Shown piece after piece: positions 60,622-64,000 of a stretch of 64,000 nt of DNA (its first letter is position 1; each line of letters opens with the position of its first letter). The stretch lies in NCBI RefSeq assembly GCF_025263565.1, contig NZ_CP079865.1, positions 6,448,001-6,512,000 of the forward strand, in the 5' to 3' direction. Under the pieces are notes generated by a model. The model saw only the letters and a list, made by a program, of their open reading frames with translations, did no database searches and was not told the origin of the DNA. The translations under genes and the position numbers were made by a program. The DNA comes from Mycobacterium sp. SMC-8 (GTDB lineage Bacteria > Actinomycetota > Actinomycetes > Mycobacteriales > Mycobacteriaceae).

Positions 60622-63539
60622 GCTTCAACTTTCTGGAGCAGCCTGAGCTGCCCGCCCCGCAGGTGAGTGAGGCCCAGGCAGCCGACATCCTGTCCACGCA
60701 CTACGGCATCACCGCGCGTGTGGAGTCGCTGGGCAGCCAACAGGACAAGAATTTCACCGTCCACGCCGACGACGGTCAGATCGTGGGCGTCCTCAAGATC
60801 GCCAATCCGGCGTTCACAGCCGAGGAACTGGCCGCACAGGACGAAGCCGCGCAGCTGATCGCGGAGGCCGAACCGGCGCTGCGGGTGTCGGTTCCGTTGG
60901 AGAACAAGGCCGGGCAGAAGTGCACGGCCGTCGAGGATTTGGCAGACGGCACCGCGTATGTGCGGCTGCTGCGCTACCTGCCGGGCGGGACGTTGCTACA
61001 GTCCGGGTACCTGAGCCCGGAGGCGGTCGCCGGTCTCGGCGACGTCGCCGGGCGCGTGAGCCGGGCCCTGGCGCAGTTCACCCATCCCGGACTGGACCGG
61101 ATCCTGCAGTGGGACCTGCGATTCGGCATGGATGTGGTGGAGACGCTGAGCTCGCATGTCGCCGACGCGCCGCTGCGGGACCGGCTGCTGGCAGCGGCGC
61201 GGGAGGCGTGGGCGCGAATCACCCCGCTCGATGAGAAGCTGCCGCGCCAGGCCGCCCACATCGACCTGACCGACGCGAACGTGGTGGTGTCCCGCGAGGG
61301 CGCCCGTGTGCGCCCCGACGGAGTCATCGACTTCGGCGACCTGTCCCACACCTGGGCGGTCTCCGAGCTCGCCATCACCGCCTCGTCGGTACTGGGACAT
61401 GTTGGTGCCCAAGTTGTTTCTGTACTCCCAGCGATCAGGGCCTTCCACGCCGTACGTCCGCTGTCGGCGGCCGAGGCCGACGCGCTCTGGCCGCTGATCG
61501 TGTTGCGGACCGCGGTGCTGATCGTGAGCGGAGCACAGCAGGCAGCGCTCGACCCGGACAACGACTACATCACCGCGCAGTCCGACGGCGAGCGTCGCAT
61601 GTTCGAGCTGGCCACCTCCGTCCCGGTCGACGTGATGACCGCGCAGATCAAGGCCGACCTGGGATTGGCCGAGACGCGTCCCCCGGTGGCGGTCCAGGCG
61701 CAGCTCATCGGCGTGGATCGGTCGGCGGCCGTGAGCCTCGATCTGTCCACGACGTCAGATCTGTACGACGACGCGTTCGACTCGGCTGGATCGCTCCGTC
61801 CCGGCACGGACGAGAACGCCGCGCAGGCCGCCCTTGACCGGGGCGCCGCGGTTGTGGTGACGCGCTTCGGCGAGGCGATGCTGTGCCGGGCACCGAGACT
61901 GAGCCAGGACAGCCCGGAGGTGGTGGCCACCGGCGTCAGCGTGTGGACTGCCGCCGACACGCCGGTCGCAGCACCGTGGGACGGCGAGGCGCTGCACGAC
62001 AGCACCGGATCGATCACGTTGCGCGGCACAGATTTCGAGGTGACACTGGTCGGCGTGACTCCTGGGCCCACCGGGGCCGTCACCGCCGGGGAGCTCGTGG
62101 GCACCTCGCGTGCGCGCGACCGGTTCGAGGTCAGTGTGCGCCCGGCCGGTGCACCGGCGGCCCCTGCGTTCGTGCGCGCCGAGCTCGCTGCGGGGTGGCT
62201 GGCCCACTCCCGGGATCCGCGACCGCTACTCGGCCTCGCACCCCTGCCAGGCCGCGCCGCCGCGGACCTGCTGTCCCGCAGGGACGCGAGTTTCGCTCCG
62301 GTTCAAGAGTTCTACTACCGCACACCGCCGCAGATCGAGCGGGGCCGTCGGCACTATTTGATGTCCACCGCCGGCCGTAGTTATCTCGACATGGTCAACA
62401 ACGTGACCGTCCTGGGCCACGCACATCCGCGGATCGCAGATGCCGCCACCCGCCAGTTGCGCAAGCTGAACACGAATTCACGGTTCAACTACGAGGCTGT
62501 TGTCGAGTTCAGTGAGCGGCTGGCCGCGCTGCTGCCCGACCCGCTGGACACGGTGTTCCTGGTCAATTCGGGTTCGGAGGCCAGCGATCTCGCGATCAGG
62601 CTGGCGACGGCAGCGACGGGCCGTCGCGACGTGGTCGCGGTCCGCGAGGCCTATCACGGCTGGACATTCGGCACCGACGCGGTGTCGACGTCTACCGCTG
62701 ACAACCCGAATGCGCTTGCGACCCGGCCGGATTGGGTGCACACCGTGGAATCGCCGAACAGCTTCCGCGGCAAGTTCCGCGGCACTGAGGCTTTCCGCTA
62801 CACCGCCGAGGCGGTGGCTCAGATCGAAGACCTCATCGCATCGGGGCGCGCGCCGGCGGCGTTCATCTGCGAGAGCGTATACGGCAACGCCGGCGGCATG
62901 GCGCTGCCGGACGGTTACCTGCAGCGGGTGTACGCCGCGGTGCGGGCCGGTGGCGGGCTGGCGATCTCCGACGAGGTGCAGGTCGGCTACGGCCGGCTGG
63001 GCAACTGGTTCTGGGGCTTCGAACAACAGGACGCAGTGCCCGACATCGTTGCGGTGGCCAAGGCGACCGGCAACGGGTATCCGCTCGGCGCGGTGATCAC
63101 CAGTCGCGCTGTCGCCGACGCGTTCTCCAGCCAGGGCTACTTCTTCTCGTCGACGGGCGGCAGTCCGCTGTCGTGCGCGATCGGTCTGACCGTCTTGAAC
63201 GTGTTGCGCGACGAGGGTTTACAGGACAACGCCCGCCGCGTCGGCGAACACCTCAAAGCCCGGCTGGAGGCGCTGCGCGATCGTCACCCGATCGTCGGCA
63301 CCGTGCATGGGTTCGGGCTGTACCTAGGCGTCGAGATGATCCGGGATGAGCAGTCGCTGGCGCCGGCGACCGAGGAGACCGCAGCGATCTGCGACCGGAT
63401 GCTCGATCTCGGCGTGGTGATTCAGCCCACCGGGGACCACCAGAACATCCTCAAGACCAAGCCGCCGCTCTGCATCGACGTCGAAGCCGCCGACTTCTAC
63501 GTCGACACCCTGGATCGGGTGCTGACCGAGGGCTGGTAG
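60609..63539 (+). CDS. Fusion of an APH-type kinase and a class III PLP phospho-lyase/aminotransferase
   Basis: A 976-residue protein of three parts. Residues about 1-370 are an aminoglycoside-phosphotransferase/hydroxylysine-kinase-like domain (HIDLTDAN with His217 and Asp219, VIDFGD with Asp241). Residues about 390-560 hold an M23/hybrid-motif-like linker (TPVAAPWDGEAL). Residues about 570-976 are a class III PLP enzyme with Lys818 (VAKATGNGYPLG) of the ETNPPL/PHYKPL phospho-lyase type. This pairs a kinase with a phosphate-eliminating lyase, so it could turn an amino alcohol such as hydroxylysine or ethanolamine into an aldehyde plus ammonia and phosphate. GTG at 60609 lies in a repeat; no ribosome binding site is clear. 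Confidence 0.8.
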   Translation: MSARGFNFLEQPELPAPQVSEAQAADILSTHYGITARVESLGSQQDKNFTVHADDGQIVGVLKIANPAFTAEELAAQDEAAQLIAEAEPALRVSVPLENKAGQKCTAVEDLADGTAYVRLLRYLPGGTLLQSGYLSPEAVAGLGDVAGRVSRALAQFTHPGLDRILQWDLRFGMDVVETLSSHVADAPLRDRLLAAAREAWARITPLDEKLPRQAAHIDLTDANVVVSREGARVRPDGVIDFGDLSHTWAVSELAITASSVLGHVGAQVVSVLPAIRAFHAVRPLSAAEADALWPLIVLRTAVLIVSGAQQAALDPDNDYITAQSDGERRMFELATSVPVDVMTAQIKADLGLAETRPPVAVQAQLIGVDRSAAVSLDLSTTSDLYDDAFDSAGSLRPGTDENAAQAALDRGAAVVVTRFGEAMLCRAPRLSQDSPEVVATGVSVWTAADTPVAAPWDGEALHDSTGSITLRGTDFEVTLVGVTPGPTGAVTAGELVGTSRARDRFEVSVRPAGAPAAPAFVRAELAAGWLAHSRDPRPLLGLAPLPGRAAADLLSRRDASFAPVQEFYYRTPPQIERGRRHYLMSTAGRSYLDMVNNVTVLGHAHPRIADAATRQLRKLNTNSRFNYEAVVEFSERLAALLPDPLDTVFLVNSGSEASDLAIRLATAATGRRDVVAVREAYHGWTFGTDAVSTSTADNPNALATRPDWVHTVESPNSFRGKFRGTEAFRYTAEAVAQIEDLIASGRAPAAFICESVYGNAGGMALPDGYLQRVYAAVRAGGGLAISDEVQVGYGRLGNWFWGFEQQDAVPDIVAVAKATGNGYPLGAVITSRAVADAFSSQGYFFSSTGGSPLSCAIGLTVLNVLRDEGLQDNARRVGEHLKARLEALRDRHPIVGTVHGFGLYLGVEMIRDEQSLAPATEETAAICDRMLDLGVVIQPTGDHQNILKTKPPLCIDVEAADFYVDTLDRVLTEGW

Positions 63540-63558
63540 CACCCACCGGCAATGGACT

Positions 63559-63586
63559 GGCGCGGACGCGCCGGCGCCGAAGCCGG
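63559..63586 (+). terminator. Possible hairpin terminator after the fusion gene
   Basis: GGCGCG-GA-CGCGCC (63559-63572) followed by GGC-GCCGAA-GCC forms adjacent short stems 20 bases after the stop codon. No T-run. Confidence 0.4.
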
Positions 63587-63702
63587 CCCGATGAGCATCA
63601 GAGTTGAGCCTCAGAATTTTCTTTGGTCACTGTGGTTTCGTGTGTCACTTGCGTTGTGCGCGGGCGGGTTTGTTGTCGGACCCTCGAATTAATGTTCGAT
63701 AC

Positions 63703-64000
63703 ATGGAGTTGGTGTCCGAGGCGGTGGAGGCGATCGTCGAGCAGGTCGCCGTGCTGTCCAAGGCCGCCGAGGAGCTCTCCCACCGCGAGCTGATCGGCCT
63801 GCTGACCGAGTTGACCAGGGTGCTGCGGTCGGTCCCGGCGCTGGAGCACAAGGTGCTGGCGCGGCTGACAGAGGAGACCGAACCGTCCCGGGTGGGCGCG
63901 GCGAGCTGGAAAGAGATGCTGACCACGACCCTGCGGGTCAGCGGTGCTGAAGCCGCGCGCCGGCTCGCCCGCGCCAAGACGTTGGGGCCGCGCCGGGCCA
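63703..64000 (+). CDS. DUF222 (13E12-type) protein, N-terminal part
   Basis: The frame starts with ATG at 63703 and remains open to the window end, 99 residues. The helical sequence (RELIGLLTELTRVLRSVPAL, VGAASWKEMLTTTLRVSGAE) matches the N-terminus of the DUF222/13E12 family, which carries an HNH nuclease domain further on (outside this window). Such genes are multicopy and often mobile in mycobacteria. A TCGAA-N6-TTCGA palindrome (63684-63699) lies just upstream and may be regulatory. Confidence 0.75.
   Translation, partial: MELVSEAVEAIVEQVAVLSKAAEELSHRELIGLLTELTRVLRSVPALEHKVLARLTEETEPSRVGAASWKEMLTTTLRVSGAEAARRLARAKTLGPRRA

Noticed and set aside
63684..63699. Lambda-like attachment site or origin box at the TCGAA palindrome
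   Set aside because: A single short palindrome before a DUF222 gene; no integrase, repeats or DnaA boxes nearby.

Overview
High-GC DNA from a mycobacterium, most likely an environmental Mycolicibacterium-type species. The evidence is a complete mce operon with mce-associated genes, close relatives of M. tuberculosis Rv1155, Mcr (Rv1143) with its partner SDR, an Rv0653c/Rv0654-like TetR and carotenoid-oxygenase pair, a DUF5302 protein, MMPL/TetR, DUF3556 and a DUF222 (13E12-type) gene. Species assignment is inference.

Layout. (1) 1-2456: the end of one sodium/solute symporter gene, a 31-bp tandem repeat anchored on its stop codon, then a DUF485 plus symporter pair. (2) 2457-3386: an IS5-family (IS427-like) element inserted exactly at the symporter stop codon. 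(3) 3472-14946: an eleven-gene leftward operon with a divergent LacI regulator. It encodes a nearly complete 2,5-dihydroxypyridine (maleamate) pathway: FAD monooxygenase, amidohydrolase/decarboxylase, NicX-like dioxygenase, deformylase, maleamate amidase and maleate isomerase, with a dedicated ABC importer and a nitrilase-type amidase. This is the main catabolic island of the window. (4) 14961-18454: small housekeeping genes (DUF5302, Rv1155-like F420 protein, DUF1697, methyltransferase, GntR, sirtuin). (5) 18455-20150: an IS110-family transposase with a 354-bp structured non-coding tail that could encode a bridge RNA. (6) 20151-24730: methyltransferase, TetR and MMPL exporter operon, a DoxX protein and a tiny acidic protein. 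(7) 24832-28672: nitronate monooxygenase, SDR and alpha-methylacyl-CoA racemase, with a divergent enoyl-CoA hydratase; this is branched-chain or sterol side-chain type acyl-CoA metabolism. (8) 28793-36143: MFS exporter, a second-type methionine aminopeptidase with a divergent XRE regulator and twin operators, CPBP protease, NAD-binding protein, gamma-carbonic anhydrase, SDR/TetR and a secreted fasciclin protein. (9) 36319-40448: acyl-CoA dehydrogenase, enoyl-CoA hydratase and thiolase operon with a divergent FadR-type regulator. (10) 40475-47289: DUF3556 membrane protein, DoxX, carotenoid oxygenase with divergent TetR, WS/DGAT-like acyltransferase and SDR. (11) 47294-58305: a full mce lipid-import operon (yrbEA, yrbEB, mceA-F) followed by two mce-associated genes, the first broken by a frameshift, and preceded by a possible 10-residue leader ORF. 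(12) 58450-64000: VOC protein, TetR, alpha/beta hydrolase, a 976-residue kinase/phospho-lyase fusion, and the start of a DUF222 gene.

Gene overlaps of the ATGA/GTGA type are common, so most clusters are probably translationally coupled operons. Several repeat families cross the window: a stop-codon-anchored 31/32-bp repeat (199, 25838, 60577), a 25-bp stop-codon tandem repeat (36254), and a REP-like inverted repeat (28682, 45115). No tRNA, rRNA or CRISPR array was seen.
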